Assembly: GCF_051401765.1 (NCBI RefSeq) | Contig: NC_135073.1 | Span: forward strand, 7,688,001-7,752,000 | Length of the DNA: 64,000 bases | DNA from: Calliopsis andreniformis | Lineage: Eukaryota > Arthropoda > Insecta > Hymenoptera > Andrenidae | Direction of reading: 5' to 3' | Part shown: in pieces, positions 12,523 to 24,329 of the stretch | How the letters are laid out: each line of letters opens with the position of its first letter | Numbering within the stretch: position 1 is the stretch's first letter | Notes under the pieces: model-generated | Seen by the model: the letters and a program-made list of their open reading frames with translations, nothing else | Database searches by the model: none | What the model was told of the DNA's origin: nothing | Translations under genes and position numbers: made by a program

Positions 12523-12709
12523 CCGCGCCCCGACACGCAATCACGCGCACACTTCTTCTCGCTGAGAATTCAAACTTTCCATTCCTTTCTTTCTCGCTCG
12601 TGACTTCGCTCGAGTCCCTCAACTGGCCGCGCGCCCCTCGGAAATTTCCCGTGGTTGTTGTGCTTTTTTTTCCGCCGACGTGACAAGACTACGCGCGCAC
12701 TTCTCCTCG
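12520..12709 (+). other. Putative untranslated first exon
   Basis: From the initiator A to the donor there are 190 nt with no ATG, CT- and CpG-rich, ending CTCCTCG|GTGAGTACT. The donor (GT at 12710-12711) matches the U1 consensus at GTGAGT. A GC-rich, ATG-free leader followed by a strong donor and tens of kilobases of noncoding DNA is the usual shape of a 5' UTR exon of a large insect gene with a long first intron. No further exon is recognisable in the window, so the coding part would lie beyond 64 kb, or is too short or diverged to see. Gene identity is unknown. The start is placed by motif only, and an upstream start is possible. Confidence 0.4.
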
Positions 12710-12746
12710 GTGAGTACTCGCAACTATTCCAACTTTCTTTCCCCCG
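12542..12746 (+). repeat. Degenerate duplication spanning the donor site
   Basis: About 55 bp at 12542-12595 recurs at 12690-12746. Both copies run through CGCGCAC, ACTTCT, CTCG, TGAG, CAA, AACTTTC and CTTTC in the same order. The downstream copy carries the donor CTCG|GTGAGT, while the upstream copy has CTCG|CTGAGA, lacking the invariant GT. The similarity could come from an old duplication or partly from CT-rich composition. Confidence 0.45.
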
Positions 12747-13640
12747 CAACAATTACAGTAACGTGTGGTGCTACCGATTCCCGATCGACTTTCACCGACT
12801 TCTGTCCGTCGACTAAAGTAATTATTCCCTAATCTTTCGTTATTTTCTGTATATTTCTCGTTCCACTTCGCCGTATCGTGCTTGGAAGTTGCGTTTAATT
12901 ACAAGATTAGCGATTCCAAACTCGGCAAGGAGAGCACATAGGATCCTTGGTTATCTCTTCCCTCGACTCCCTGTGTTTTCTCTGGATCGCCGATGCGATT
13001 ACATTCCTGATACCGCGCGTTTCCCGGCTCCATTTGGTTAATGAAAGGAGCGATAGATGTCCTTTGTTCGTGGGAAGCTGGGATCGGGTGTATGAGTTGT
13101 TTTGTAATTGCGGCGGCCCTTCCCGAAACCTCTGCGAACGCGGTGAAAGCTCTCAAATGAAGTTATTTCGTTAAGAGGATTTTTATCCTCGCCGACCGCC
13201 TTTGGACACCGTTCGAGCGAAAGGGGGATACGTGACAGGTTGACTGGCACGTTTCATTAAATCAGGCTTGACTCTTTGGCTTTACGGGAAACTGGCGGAA
13301 TCATAAGCGACAGAGGGAGTGGACGCTTTAAATTTCATTAAACGTTGAACTCACTCGCTTCTATCGAGTAATCCTCGGTATTTAGAGACGCGCATCAAAG
13401 TCGCGGCTGACACGGTATTTAATATCCTTTCGCATGGCGCTGTCATTGCCTTCGGTGAGACATTTGGATTGTTCTTTTGAGACGAGAAAAAGTTGAAAGT
13501 GCTTTGCGAGATCTTGAATAAAATATTCATTTTTAATGAGGTTTGTGAACTTGTGGGTGGGTTTGCTCACTGTTAAATAAGGATTCAAGTTAGTGAGTAA
13601 AAGTGTCTGGTTACTGGGACATGGAAGCTGTTCTCGGTTC
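12710..13640 (+). promoter_or_regulatory. GC-richer start of the putative first intron
   Basis: The island continues about 900 bp past the donor, with CpG-rich blocks (GATACCGCGCGTTTCCCGG, TTGCGGCGGCCC) and the AT core TTTAAATTTCATTAA near 13330. Frames here start at non-ATG codons and overlap on both strands. First-intron DNA next to a promoter often carries enhancers; I see no second exon. Composition falls back to AT-rich after about 13.6 kb. Confidence 0.35.
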
Positions 13641-15067
13641 TGTAGAGTTCTTTAGATGCCTATCTAATGTTCTCATTATTTACAGTGTTTGAAATGTAGT
13701 GTAAAAGAATGAACAAACATAACACTTTACAAATTTTTGATTGTAGAAACCATTTTTAGCAGTTACGTTAAGAAAATGAAGTTTAAGTGGAAAGAGTGTG
13801 ACATTAGTAGGTTTGGAAAATTTAGGAATTAAATTTAGTTACATGAGATTAACTTAGTTTACAGCTCATAATATCCCTTATTAACTAACGCAAGAGGGTT
13901 GTTAACATTTAAAATGCATAGGATGGTTGGCACTTTAGCGTGTATACGCATAGTCATCTGACTATCATGGATTTTATCTCCTTTAATTTTGTGTTTGTCA
14001 CACTTGTTTGTGTAACTGTTTTTGTGTAACTGTTTTTGGTCTAAGTGAATTTTTTGAAGTGTTGTTAGCTGGCGTGTGATTGCAAATTTGTAGTAAATAA
14101 TTTACATTCGTGTAATAATTTTCAACGTAAAAGTGAGGAAGTATCGGTTAACATGAGCTCCAAAATAAATTGTTCTGTAGTTAAAAATGAACTTGTTAAA
14201 TGAATTTGAAAATAAAAAAATGAATTTGTTACGACCAATTAATTTCATTTTTTTAAATTTAGACGATAATTTGAATACATTATCATACGTGTAAGAAAGG
14301 AGTTGGAGATACTTCATACCTAGTTCCACTCTTTTATTATTACCTGCATGTATGTACTCTGATTACTCGACTCTGACTGCTTTATTAACATTAATTTAGA
14401 CAATTTCTTTATAACGTGAATGAATGTTTCTATTCTTATTAGAATTTACACAGCACTATTATTTTTCCTATCAACTGACACACAAATTCTTGAGAAGAAT
14501 CATTCAGTGATTCTTCATCTATGCATCCAAGCGGAACTATTCAATGAGATTCAAATTCATGTATGCATCCTGACAGAACTGTTCATCATGAGCTACGTTC
14601 GCCACTTTAAAAATCTCAGATATGTTTGTTATATTTGGATTTTTTAACACATAAACCAAATCTACAACAATCAGTGTTCTACTATGCATGCGCACCATTA
14701 AATGTTCTACAGTATCTAATGTGTTATTGCTATGAAATATTCAGTGACTAATGTTTCTGTTTGTAACAGCGTATTTTAAATATATTAAATAGTGTTTGTA
14801 AATTTTTGAAACAGTATTGACATTATTAAGAATACTATATTGCATTAAGTTTAATACTTAGCTATGAAACATATCAATTTTTTATGGCATGTAATAGATC
14901 ACAAGAGACTATGTGCATTCAAAAAATTGCGATGTTTAAGAGAATATGACAATATATGTAGAGTTAAAACGTTTTAGAGAGATAATTGCTTAAAATATTA
15001 AAACAAGAATGCAATATGCCACGCAAGAGCACTTTTCATGTGCAGCATGCAGTCTAACTAGGATTAA
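13641..15067. other. AT-rich spacer, no gene seen
   Basis: Low-complexity AT-rich DNA. There is a small tandem repeat of TGTGTAACTGTTTT at about 14010-14040 and short hairpin-like words near 13960 (ATAGTC/GACTAT). The minus frame 14102-14329 and plus frame 14420-14647 are K/F/I/L-rich and unrecognised. Confidence 0.5.
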
Positions 15068-15246
15068 ACCTAAGTGCACACGACAGACAATTTCGTCGGT
15101 CCAGCTAAAGGCTAATTACAGCCTCAACAGAAATTTCTATATCGATTGTCTTCTTATGCACTAGTTAGTAAACAAAATTGTTCAATCTGTACTTCTCCTT
15201 TAAAACGACAAAATTGTCTGTCACTGATTATTGGTAAGTGTGCTTA
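15068..15246. mobile_element. Hairpin MITE-like element, unit C
   Basis: The outer ends are inverted: CTAAGTGCACACGACAGACA (15070-15089) opposite TGTCTGTC and TGTGCTTAG on the right, then a near-palindromic GACAATTTCGTCGGT / CGACAAAATTGTC core. The middle holds GGCTAATTACAG and ATCGATTGTCTTCTTATG. The same words in the same order occur in the two units at 33.1-33.4 kb, so this is one family. It has no coding capacity. Confidence 0.75.
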
Positions 15247-15349
15247 GAAATTCCTTAGAACTTTCAGTATTTAATATTCCTTTAACTTTCATTACTTTCA
15301 TTCTAAATCCAGCACTGTAATAAGTGTTGCATATTATGCCACATACTGT

Positions 15350-16010
15350 GCATCGTAATTCAATATCTTTTTCTTTCTCCGCGACGTCCATTTCCCAGGC
15401 ACATACCCGAAGAAAGAGGGTCATCCACCAACGCTACACGTTGGAATTATCAGAATGATACATCGTGATTGCGGTCGATCGTATTAAAGATAGTCGATAG
15501 TTTTTTCGTTGGATTCTCAACGAAGATAAGGAGGCCATTAGGCGGAAAAACGGTTTCCGATGCTGGTACCGAGAAAACTCGGTGAAAACGTAGACGCGCG
15601 CTAGCCGCTGAGGAAATATGGCATGTGGGGTGGAAGGGAATAGCGGGAGGGGCTCTGCGCACGTGGTGAATCTCAATTACCGTCCTTTTGATTTTCTCTC
15701 CTGCTGGCCTTTTAAAACGCGCCCCCGAAAGGGGCGCTTGTAATTAAAGCTTCCAAGGCGTGTTACACGACGATGATCTTAATTTTATCACTCGAGACAT
15801 GGGCCCGCGAGAAGTTTGCTGGCAATTTCGCGTTTAACAGCGTTCCCGAGCCCCCGTCGAAAGTTGCAACACGCCCCAGGATCACCTATGACTTGACTCC
15901 AAGCGTATTAATTACTCCAAGCCTGTTGTCGATCTGAGCAATATCACGGAGAAGGCGCGGGAGAGATTTCTGCCATTGGCAGGCACAGCGACCTAAGATT
16001 GATATTTTTA
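15350..16010. promoter_or_regulatory. GC-rich island, candidate enhancer
   Basis: A strong CpG-rich island. It contains a perfect 7-bp stem at 15719-15737 (GCGCCCC, loop CGAAA, GGGGCGC) directly followed by TTGTAATTAAAG, a homeodomain-type TAATTA core. Further TAATTA-containing words occur near 15900-15920. Two overlapping minus frames (15434-15676) read through each other and are not convincing. I see no strong splice consensus. Most likely an intronic regulatory element. Confidence 0.4.
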
Positions 16011-17519
16011 TTTTCGATCAGTTCTGTTATGGGGACGTATGTCTTATTATATTTCTGCTTCAGAAGGAAAGCGTTTCTTTAGTTTAACTTAGGTTTTTCA
16101 GAAGTGTAGATTATGTCTGTTAGATCAGGATTTGTGTTGAAATACAACTTTATTGTCTTGTTTTGCAACTAAAAATTTAGCTTGATTTAATTAGTTTGCT
16201 GTTTGTATAATGGATCGACGAGTGGTCGATCTATAAGGGGGTACTAATATCAGTAAAAGTATTAAGAGCAAAGGGTGATTGAAAAGTTACGTTATTAAGT
16301 TAAAGTAGAAGAAATATTTGTGTCCCATTTTTCTATTCTTCTACTATCTTCTACACGACTGATCTGTAGTTTTGAATCACTTTGAAATAGTGTGAAAGAA
16401 GAGTACTTGACATTGTTACATTTTTAGTTTTGTTTTAAATGTCTTTTCTGAATACAAGTATGAAAATGGAGTTGTAGATTTACTAACTTCATTAAAACTA
16501 GGTGTCAGATGAGTTAATTTTTGGATATAAATTAAAATATCGTTATCATCATTTTACCCTTAAAACTTTAGAAAAAAAATTACCTCCACCATTAATGATT
16601 GCCACAAAAATGAATTTTAATACTTTATTTGGTTTATTCTATATAAAATACCTCATGTATTATAATATTCATATTCTATAGACTTTTACACGCATACATA
16701 TTAAGATATGATCTAAAATTTACTATTCTTTGCTTACGTAGTGTGTACCTCCTATGCTTTAGAAATGAATTTCATTAGCAAACGTATAGTCATTAACGAT
16801 ACCATTCTATTAAAAACCGCATGCAACGTGAAATAATTAAAATCGTGGAGAAGATAGTGAATGCTAAACGCTGTGCAGCGTGTAGAATTAATTTTAACAA
16901 GTTTTCGTTTCCACGGAAGTACTAACTTACCCAGGATTTTGATGCTACTGTAATCAAATTGTAGAATTCACTTACAGAATATGGCGCCACAGTATATGCA
17001 TATGTCATATTTAATACAAAAGGTAGTTGTCAGTGGCATAATAATTACTGCAAAAAATAGCTGAAAGAAATATTAATGTAAATTCTGCAGTGTCCAGTAT
17101 ACTTATTGTTAATATATTAGTATAATAGAAATGACTAATATCTAGCACACTTATTTATTATGTATAAGTGATATACATACTAAATACTCGTATAATAGAT
17201 AGAACGAATAATTCTGGATATAACTAGCCTACATGAATGGTATGTCTAACGTAATTTGTATGCTCAGCATAAATGCTTTAATTATTATAACAAGTGTAAC
17301 TTCATTACAAGTAGCATATGCCACGATAACTGCTATCGTAGCAAATGTAGTAGAAATAACTACCTTAATTACCATAGATAATACAAACTTTAATAAAGCT
17401 AAATAAAACCGTACATTTTGATGAACAAATAACATGTCCACCACAATTGATATAAACTGTACTAAACTCAATAACAGAAAATCATGACTTCGCTGCAAAG
17501 CTTCGATGTTTTATTTCGT
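16011..17519. other. AT-rich spacer with a small hairpin
   Basis: A 10-bp stem with one mismatch lies at 16209-16233 (ATGGATCGAC/GTCGATCTAT, loop GAGTG). The minus frame 17229-17498 is hydrophobic (I/V/L-rich), but its open start codon is TTG and the frame is best explained by AT-rich composition. Nothing else is supportable. Confidence 0.5.
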
Positions 17520-18380
17520 ATCGCCGTTAGCAATCTACTATAATATTGTACTAGCACATTCGAATAATGAAAGTAATTAACATCGACGTCGTGCATTCTT
17601 CGTCGGTGCTCTAAAGCTGAAAAAAGAAAACGAAAAAGCGAATAAGAGGTTGGAGCTTACAATAACCATTAATTACCGAAGATATTGAGCTTTTTTCCCT
17701 TGCTCTCCTGTAAAGTATTGTTAACGTAGGTGAAAAATTGAATTAAAACGCGACGAGTGCACGATAAAATTGTACCAAAGGGACCACGGTATACGTTTAT
17801 CACCACGTAATAAGGTATTCATGGCGTGCAATCTAAATCGATTGCAAAAAAAGGTATCCTTCGCTCGAAACACTGCTGGACTGATACTATCAATTTTCCT
17901 GGAGATGATATATGTATAACAGAAAATCCCGTTTAGCAGCAGGTAGAAGTTAAATTTTCGAGCTCGTTAAGCACATTATTGAAATGCCTGTCATGATTAC
18001 GCATGCATCGTCAGATGTCCAGGGAAGCGTAGTCAACAAATTATTAATTAATTAATCCGTCCTGACGAGGAGAGTACAAAACATACTTCTCGACCATTTT
18101 ATGTCCACGTCATAATGAATTTCGTAAACTACTATTCACAGAATCATTTTACATCACCGGGAGGCCACTTTTTGTAATATTTTTCTTCTTCGATGTTGTT
18201 GAAATTTATTTCTACACAACTAGTAATGAGTCATTGTTCCGCCTCGAGCTAGTGGGCCGATATTTGTCGTCAAAACCCATTTGCTAATTGAGAGATTCCA
18301 CTATCCATAAAATCGAATAAACCGTGAAACGATGTTTCGGTTTACACAGGCTTGAATAAGCATGTTGTTCGATTTCAAAT
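17520..18380. promoter_or_regulatory. Island with homeodomain-type site cluster
   Basis: A higher-complexity block with CpG. At 18041-18056 the run ATTATTAATTAATTAATC packs overlapping TAAT cores and ends in TAATCC, a Bicoid/Otx-type core. It also includes TTTTCCTGGAGATG and GATGTTTCGGTTTACAC. No coding frame is seen. Candidate enhancer by site density; binding is not shown. Confidence 0.35.
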
Positions 18381-18880
18381 TATTTTAGTTTATTTCAGTG
18401 GTTACTGTTTCCTAACAATAGTAAAAGTGAATGATAAAATTTATCTATTATCTTTAAAATGTATTGAAAGTAGTTTAATGTAATAAATTCATATGTAAAA
18501 GATTTTTCTAATATCTTCTTTCTATGTTAAACAAATTTTTGGTAAAGAAGTAATCTTTCTCTTCTACAATTATATAATTGTATCTATTCTTTCAGAGTAT
18601 GTATCAGTAATAAAATGACGCACATATCTATTAACACTTTTCCCTTGTACAGTTAACATTTTATCTATTCATGTATAACATTGATTTCCATAATGATGAA
18701 TCAAAGTAACATGAATTTCAAATAGACTGTGTTGTATAGGTAACTGGCTAAAAGCAGCTTCATTTGAAATCAGATTCATCGTACAACGTTTCATAAATCT
18801 TCCATCAGACAGAGCAATTAACTTAACAAAAGAAATAAAAAAAAAGAGAGAGAAAAAAGAAAGATCAACTGCAATGCAAG
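18381..18880. other. AT-rich spacer with purine tract
   Basis: A nearly pure purine run of about 40 nt at 18825-18864 on the plus strand contains GAGAGAG, and could bind GAGA factor or simply be low-complexity. The minus frame crossing it (18669-19013) contains a phenylalanine-rich run created by this tract, so it is treated as noncoding. Confidence 0.45.
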
Positions 18881-19620
18881 AAAACTTTGCATTAGAAAGT
18901 CTCATTTTCCATTTAGTTTTCGAAACGAATCGACGTGTGCATTCGCCACTGACGAAAGCCATTGGGGCACTGTGATTCCTGCCCTCGAAGTTAACTGTCA
19001 GGACGATGTACAAACATTACTTTCCAATCCTGTAAACGTCCGTCCTCGATATTGGATTCCTCGTGAAGTTCGTAACTTCCGACAGAAACGTCTTTCCACT
19101 CTTTTCCAGCTCTTCGGGTCTGCTAGGGAAACTTGGTTCATCTAACTTAGTCCCGTGAACGTAGCCCTGCGCCAAAGTCTTCATTTCGGTGAATCAACAC
19201 GGCAAGAAAATTTCCAGGGATCGCGTCTCACGTTCTCGATTTCTATTCTTTCGTCCCCGCGGAAATACCTGCCATAGAATTCAAGATAGTTCCTAGCAGC
19301 TGTTTCATGGATTCGATGGCTCGAGCTAACTCGCGGGGACGTCAGCTTGCAACGCGATGAAGAGGAGAACGGGAATTTCACGTGTCAAAGTTGTCGCGAT
19401 AGTCTTAAGAGGAAATTGTTCTGCAGAGCTTATCATATTATATGATTGAAAAAGTTGAGGCAGTTTCGTCGTTTATCCAATTACACTTCGTGACAGTGTA
19501 ATTGCTTCTTTGATTACGCTCAGTTCTTCTCTACTGTAGGGGCTTACGGTTATCGGGGATACGGTAATTGCCCTGACAGGAATATTCAAATTTTCTATTT
19601 TGTATAGTACACACGAAGCC
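18881..19620. promoter_or_regulatory. GC-richer island
   Basis: CpG-containing words are frequent (CGTCCTCGATATTGG, TTTCGTCCCCGCGG, AACTCGCGGGGACG). A short inverted pair, CCCGCGG/CGCGGGG, lies about 80 bp apart. No convincing coding frame and no strong donor are visible. Interpreted as another regulatory island. Confidence 0.35.
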
Positions 19621-20219
19621 AAATCGGGCAAGAAGATAATGAGCATTTCGTTTATACTAGTGACTGTTTTTTAGCTTTATCGTGTACATAGCAATTATTT
19701 TGTATTTAAAGGAATATTAAAGTATTTTAAGATAGTTTCAGTACGATGATAGTGTCATTTATTTTGAGCATTAAGTTTTATTGTTGTTTGAACTTCGTTA
19801 AATATAGAATACTATTGGCAACTTCTGTTCCAAATATTATAACATCAAACAAATCTCTGGATATGAACTTTTTGAAACTTGTGTTCATATTTCCATAAAG
19901 AGCTACATTTTAGGCCTTTACTCATTTTTAATACATTATCAGAGTTTTGATACTAAAATTTTATAAATATTTCCTTTTTAAGAAAGTCGTTGTATATTCT
20001 CTCTTTCAACATAAAACTAGAAACTGTTCTAATTTGAAAATTAGACATCTAGGTCATTTTATCATCCTGCTCTGTTTTCAGTGCAGGCTGCATATCTATA
20101 ACAGAAATCTTTGATGAAACTATTTTAATTGCATCTAAAAATATAAGCAATTTCCCTTCGTTAAGGGAGAAATGTTATTTGTACGATTTGTTCAAAACAA
20201 TTTCACAATTAAGAAATTC
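19621..20219. other. AT-rich spacer
   Basis: I see no gene, repeat or clear signal in this stretch. Confidence 0.5.
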
Positions 20220-20640
20220 TCACTGGAACCCTTGCCAGAGTCATTGAAGGAAGTTCTTTATTTCTGTTGATGTGTACCGCGAGCGAAAGTTTCGCCTAAG
20301 ACCTTAGGCGAAAGCGTTGGCATCCAAGTTCGGCAAGTTCGGAGATTCCGATGGGTTCCCATAGAACGACCTGCCTGTTCGAGACATCCTGATGTAACCT
20401 GCTATCTTCAGCATTTAATCTTGACACGGATCGATATCTTGGAAACGAGAATCGGAATGGGGCCATGATCTCTATAAGGATCGCGAACTTAATTCTTAAT
20501 TCCAGGACCAGGACAGCCGAGTTCATATTCCTGCGGTCGTAGAAACTCGTGAACTTTGTTACACGCGAACCTAATGGTTCCCATTAATACGTCATCTTTC
20601 GTTACTTTTCCTATGTTTTCTTTCTCATGTCTCAACCTCT
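20220..20640. promoter_or_regulatory. GC-richer island
   Basis: A compact island with an inverted pair near its start: TTTCGCC, then TAAGACCTTA, then GGCGAAA (about 20289-20313), which together form an interrupted palindrome centred on GACC. The 76-codon minus frame 20296-20526 overlaps the palindrome, and I do not recognise it. Confidence 0.35.
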
Positions 20641-20999
20641 ATCGCCTCTGTACTTTTTCTTTTAAATCTACTCGTCTCATCTTATTTTGCATATTTTCAT
20701 GAAAAATGTTACATAATATTTACAAAATAGGCAGTTTATTGGTATTAGAAATCTGTTTCAAGGTTTAACAGAAAATTGATAAATACATATATTTGGTTTT
20801 TTAAAGAAATTGGTTTTTTTGTAGAACTAGTGGTTTGCTTTCTTAAAAACATGGTACCATTGATTGCTATAAATTTGAAGCTTGCAATTCTATATTCAAC
20901 AATGGTTAAAGACTAATTCATTTAGTTTCTTAAGAATAAACGCTGCTTATGACATCATATTTTATTATTCTGTATGAATTTCGTAAAGAAATTTCCATA
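20641..20999. other. AT-rich spacer
   Basis: Nothing seen beyond AT-rich filler. Confidence 0.5.
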
Positions 21000-21980
21000 A
21001 TGCACTCGCTGTTCACTGCTTAAACTGTTTTATTCCCTTCAACCTTACCAGTCTCATCAACTCCGTAAATGCACTTTTCAATTTGCTTTATAAATGTGTG
21101 CCGCAAAAGACAGAACAAGATTACAACGGTGACGCACAACCTTGAATTTCTTTTCATTACGTTCATCCCGCTAATCCCAGAGAAAGATGACAGTGTCTGA
21201 TCTTTAATTTACAAAAACGCGCGGGAACTTCCTTCCCGCTGGGGAAGCCTCTTTTTCAACACGAGCCGCCTAATTATCTTCCTCTGGCTCGGTTTCGGTT
21301 CATTAATCTTGCGTTAATGAAACCGGTTCCTATGCACATCGTTTGCACGTGGAATCGACTCCCGTGTTCTGAAGTGGTTTCCATTAACCAGCTGTACACG
21401 TAGTCACCGATGAAATTCCGGGCGTTCGTTCGATAAATAGGGAAAATTTAAATTTGCACGAGGCATATTTTGAAACGACGAATGGGAACGCTCGGCAATT
21501 CCTGCGCGTGCATTTTCAGAAAATGCGTTTCCCGATCGCATTCAACCGTAGTATTGCCGATATTCGTCAGCGCATGGAACTGAACTGTCTCATGTTGGCT
21601 ATTGCTTTCTCTCTTTCTCTGCCTTCGATGTTATGTTTCCTTTCTTTTTATTTTAATATTAGCTTCTTAAGAGGAGGTTGCATTCCCTTTTGTGGAATTG
21701 CAGTGGTGTGCATCAAGCGCTTTCCTTTGTTTACCCACTGCTTGCTCGAATACAGGTAAACAAAGGAAGAGGGCCAACCAACGAACGGTGCTTCTAATTT
21801 AAAAAAGAAGGAAGGACCGTTATCTGGACGACTAACGTTTCCCACTGCAAGATACGAATTACTTTGGGCGATTCACATTACCCTCGAACCTGGTTGTTCG
21901 ACGACAAAGGTTAACTGTAGAATAGGGCTTTTTTGCGATGTCTGCTATGTCGCGTTTGCTCCTTTGTGGAAAATCATTTT
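21000..21980. promoter_or_regulatory. Broad GC-richer island
   Basis: About 1 kb of higher complexity. It includes GCGCGGGAACTTCC with CCCGCTGGGG, repeated TTAATGAAAC-type words, CpG-rich ACGCTCGGCAATTCC, and an inverted pair GTTTACC / GGTAAACAAAGGAAGAGGG around 21725-21775. The plus frame 21454-21759 (101 codons) and the minus frame 21648-21845 overlap and are unrecognised. No good splice site bounds them. Candidate regulatory DNA. Confidence 0.35.
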
Positions 21981-22527
21981 AGAGGACGTGTTATTCGGAA
22001 ATGGAATTTCGTGGTATTTTGATATTATAGGATTACAATATTTCTATAATAACCTATCAGATTCCTATTATCAAGCAGTAATAATTATATTTGAAGTTGA
22101 AATAATTTACATAATTGATACAGGGAATAAGTAAATTTTACGAAACAATTTATGACACTTTTAGCATCTTTTACTAAGAAAAATTTGCAAAGCAAGTTTG
22201 TTAAATATGAAACTGAAGCGAATTTTTATCTAAAGAAAAACTTAATAATGAATAAAACTGTAAAATATAAATTTTGTTGATATTTTGACGAAATATTATA
22301 TTTTTGAAAATAGAAACAATAGAAATTTAGTTTAGCGGAAAGTATTTATAGAATGTTTTATATCAATTTTGAAAATATTTTAACCGAATGAAAAGGTTTT
22401 GAAAAAGATATAATTAACATCAAAGGAAATATAACCGGTATCAGATGGACATTCATATACATTACCTGCATTAAAGCTCTTTAACCTTTTGGTCGAATTT
22501 CTGCCATTAATATAGAAACTGCGTCAC
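21981..22527. other. AT-rich spacer
   Basis: Uniformly AT-rich with no feature I can support. Confidence 0.5.
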
Positions 22528-22799
22528 GTGTCATTTTTCCATAAGTGTCATATCTCTAAATTAAAACAGAACGGTTCAAAGCAAGAACTGTTTATTGTCC
22601 TAAAAATGGCATACCTTTTACTCTCCGTTAGCGAGAACAACAATTGCGACTGTTTTCACATAGCCAATATTTGGCAGGCTAGTACGTCAGAGATATATTT
22701 TATTCATTTAGTCAACATACATAAAACTCTTCTGTATACTGTCAAAGAAAAGTCGGCTGATGTAAAAGAAGAATACATACCTCTCACGAATTAGTTTTG

Positions 22800-23033
22800 T
22801 TAATTTAAGAACATTTGCATGGTAAACGCACGATCTAGCTGCAGTTTAACTTTTGGAAGAGCTTCTGAAGCTTTGAAAGTGCCAACTAGATTGACTTCAA
22901 ACATTTGACTTGCTACTATCTCAGATGCCAACTTTACTGATTTCACCGCCGAGTATATAATTGGCACTCTGTTTGTATATTCACTGGAAATTCTGGCGCT
23001 TATCTGTCTAATTATCGCGACATCCTTCGTCAT
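22800..23033 (-). CDS. Candidate small ORF, 77 codons, unknown
   Basis: The frame starts at ATG (23033) in AAGAAAATGA, a good insect start context with purine at -3, and ends in TAA. Composition is balanced and protein-like (begins MTKDVAIIRQISARISSEYT; later SVKLASEIVASQMFEV) and less AT-driven than surrounding frames. There is no signal peptide, membrane segment or domain I recognise. No TATA, initiator, splice site or poly(A) signal clearly belongs to it. It may be a small protein gene, a relic exon, or chance; I cannot assign a function. Confidence 0.2.
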   Translation of the reverse strand: MTKDVAIIRQISARISSEYTNRVPIIYSAVKSVKLASEIVASQMFEVNLVGTFKASEALPKVKLQLDRAFTMQMFLN

Positions 23034-24329
23034 TTTCTTAAAATATCGTTTGCTAATGTAAACAAGTAAATGTTACTCGATCTCTATTTTTATTTTATGA
23101 AAGAAACTGCATTGTGCAGAATGTTTGCTAATTCCAAATTTATGTAATTCAAATTAATATAGTTAGATAATACAATAAATTATATATTAGTTTCTCACCA
23201 AACAATACGCTAAAATATGTGTTTACAGAACTCCATTTTCAAGACTATGTGTTCCTAATTATTCCTAAATTTTATTAAGCCCATGGTTTGTTAAATATCG
23301 TGTCTCTTGTCGTCTGACTACAAACACACGGATTCTACTTGTGTTTATACGCTTGAGAGGTCTCGATGGATTCTAACTATTCAACTACAAATATACATAG
23401 GAGAAAATGTTCTATCTAAAGCCCAGTTCAACTCGACGCAGTTGAATACGTTGACTCACATATGAATTACCAAGCATGTGAAGTTGAAACATACATACAA
23501 GAGAGGGTAATTTCTATACTATGCATTTGTCAGGTGGTCAGACTGCAACGACTCACCTACGTACATCGCACACAAGCACTAGTAGATTCTACTCTTCGCA
23601 GCTGGATCAAGCTGAGCTAAGGCGAGTACACACGTACTCCATAAACCTTTAGTCATATTCCTTGCATGAAAAAGATTTATTTTAAAATTTCTTCTTCTGT
23701 TTGCATAAAGTATCTTGTCTTCAAATATATCACGAATGTTATTCTATCTTGCGGTAGGTTATTAAATGTACATTGTACTCGAGAAGCAAGTAGAATAATA
23801 CAATAAGTTAGCAGTAATAAGTATTGTAATAGAATATGCTTGATCATATATTATACTATTATTTATGTATTGGACATTCAAATAATGGTGTCAACTAAGA
23901 ACTCATTCTAGTGATATAAATTCCTAAAATATTAGCACATGCATTTGGATTGTAATAAGACGGTGTCTTCAGATTTACCGATTTTTGTTAAATATTTTTC
24001 ACTTTCCACCACTGTTAAAAATATGCCATCTGTGTTTACACGATGCATAAATAAAATCTAAATTTTTGCTAAATCAATTCCCAATAGATTACTTATTTAG
24101 TATTATCGGTTTACAACTAGTTTACTTTTTCAAATGGTAGTTACTCTTCAAGTCAGATAATAACATATATAATAATTTTTAAATGGTAGCTTTTGTAACT
24201 GAGAAAAACTAATATTGAAAACTTGCACGTTAGCAAATATTCAAATCATATACAATATTCATAACATAACATAATTTTGAAATCATCAAAACTGAAAAAT
24301 AATTTTCGTCCTTAAACATTATCCTCTCT
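23034..24329. other. Mixed AT-rich spacer with small stems
   Basis: The part at 23270-23640 is less AT-rich and contains short stems, such as TTCAACT/AGTTGAA near 23428-23447 and AAACACA/TGTGTTT near 23322-23346. No larger inverted repeat could be assembled. The remainder is AT-rich with no gene. Confidence 0.45.

Noticed and set aside
16921..16940. Minus-strand donor-like CTGG|GTAAGTT
   Set aside because: Good consensus, but in AT-rich spacer with no exon-like sequence before it; expected by chance in this length.
17229..17498. Hydrophobic 89-codon minus frame, possible membrane protein
   Set aside because: TTG start and I/V/L bias from AT-rich codons; no charged loops or conserved motif.
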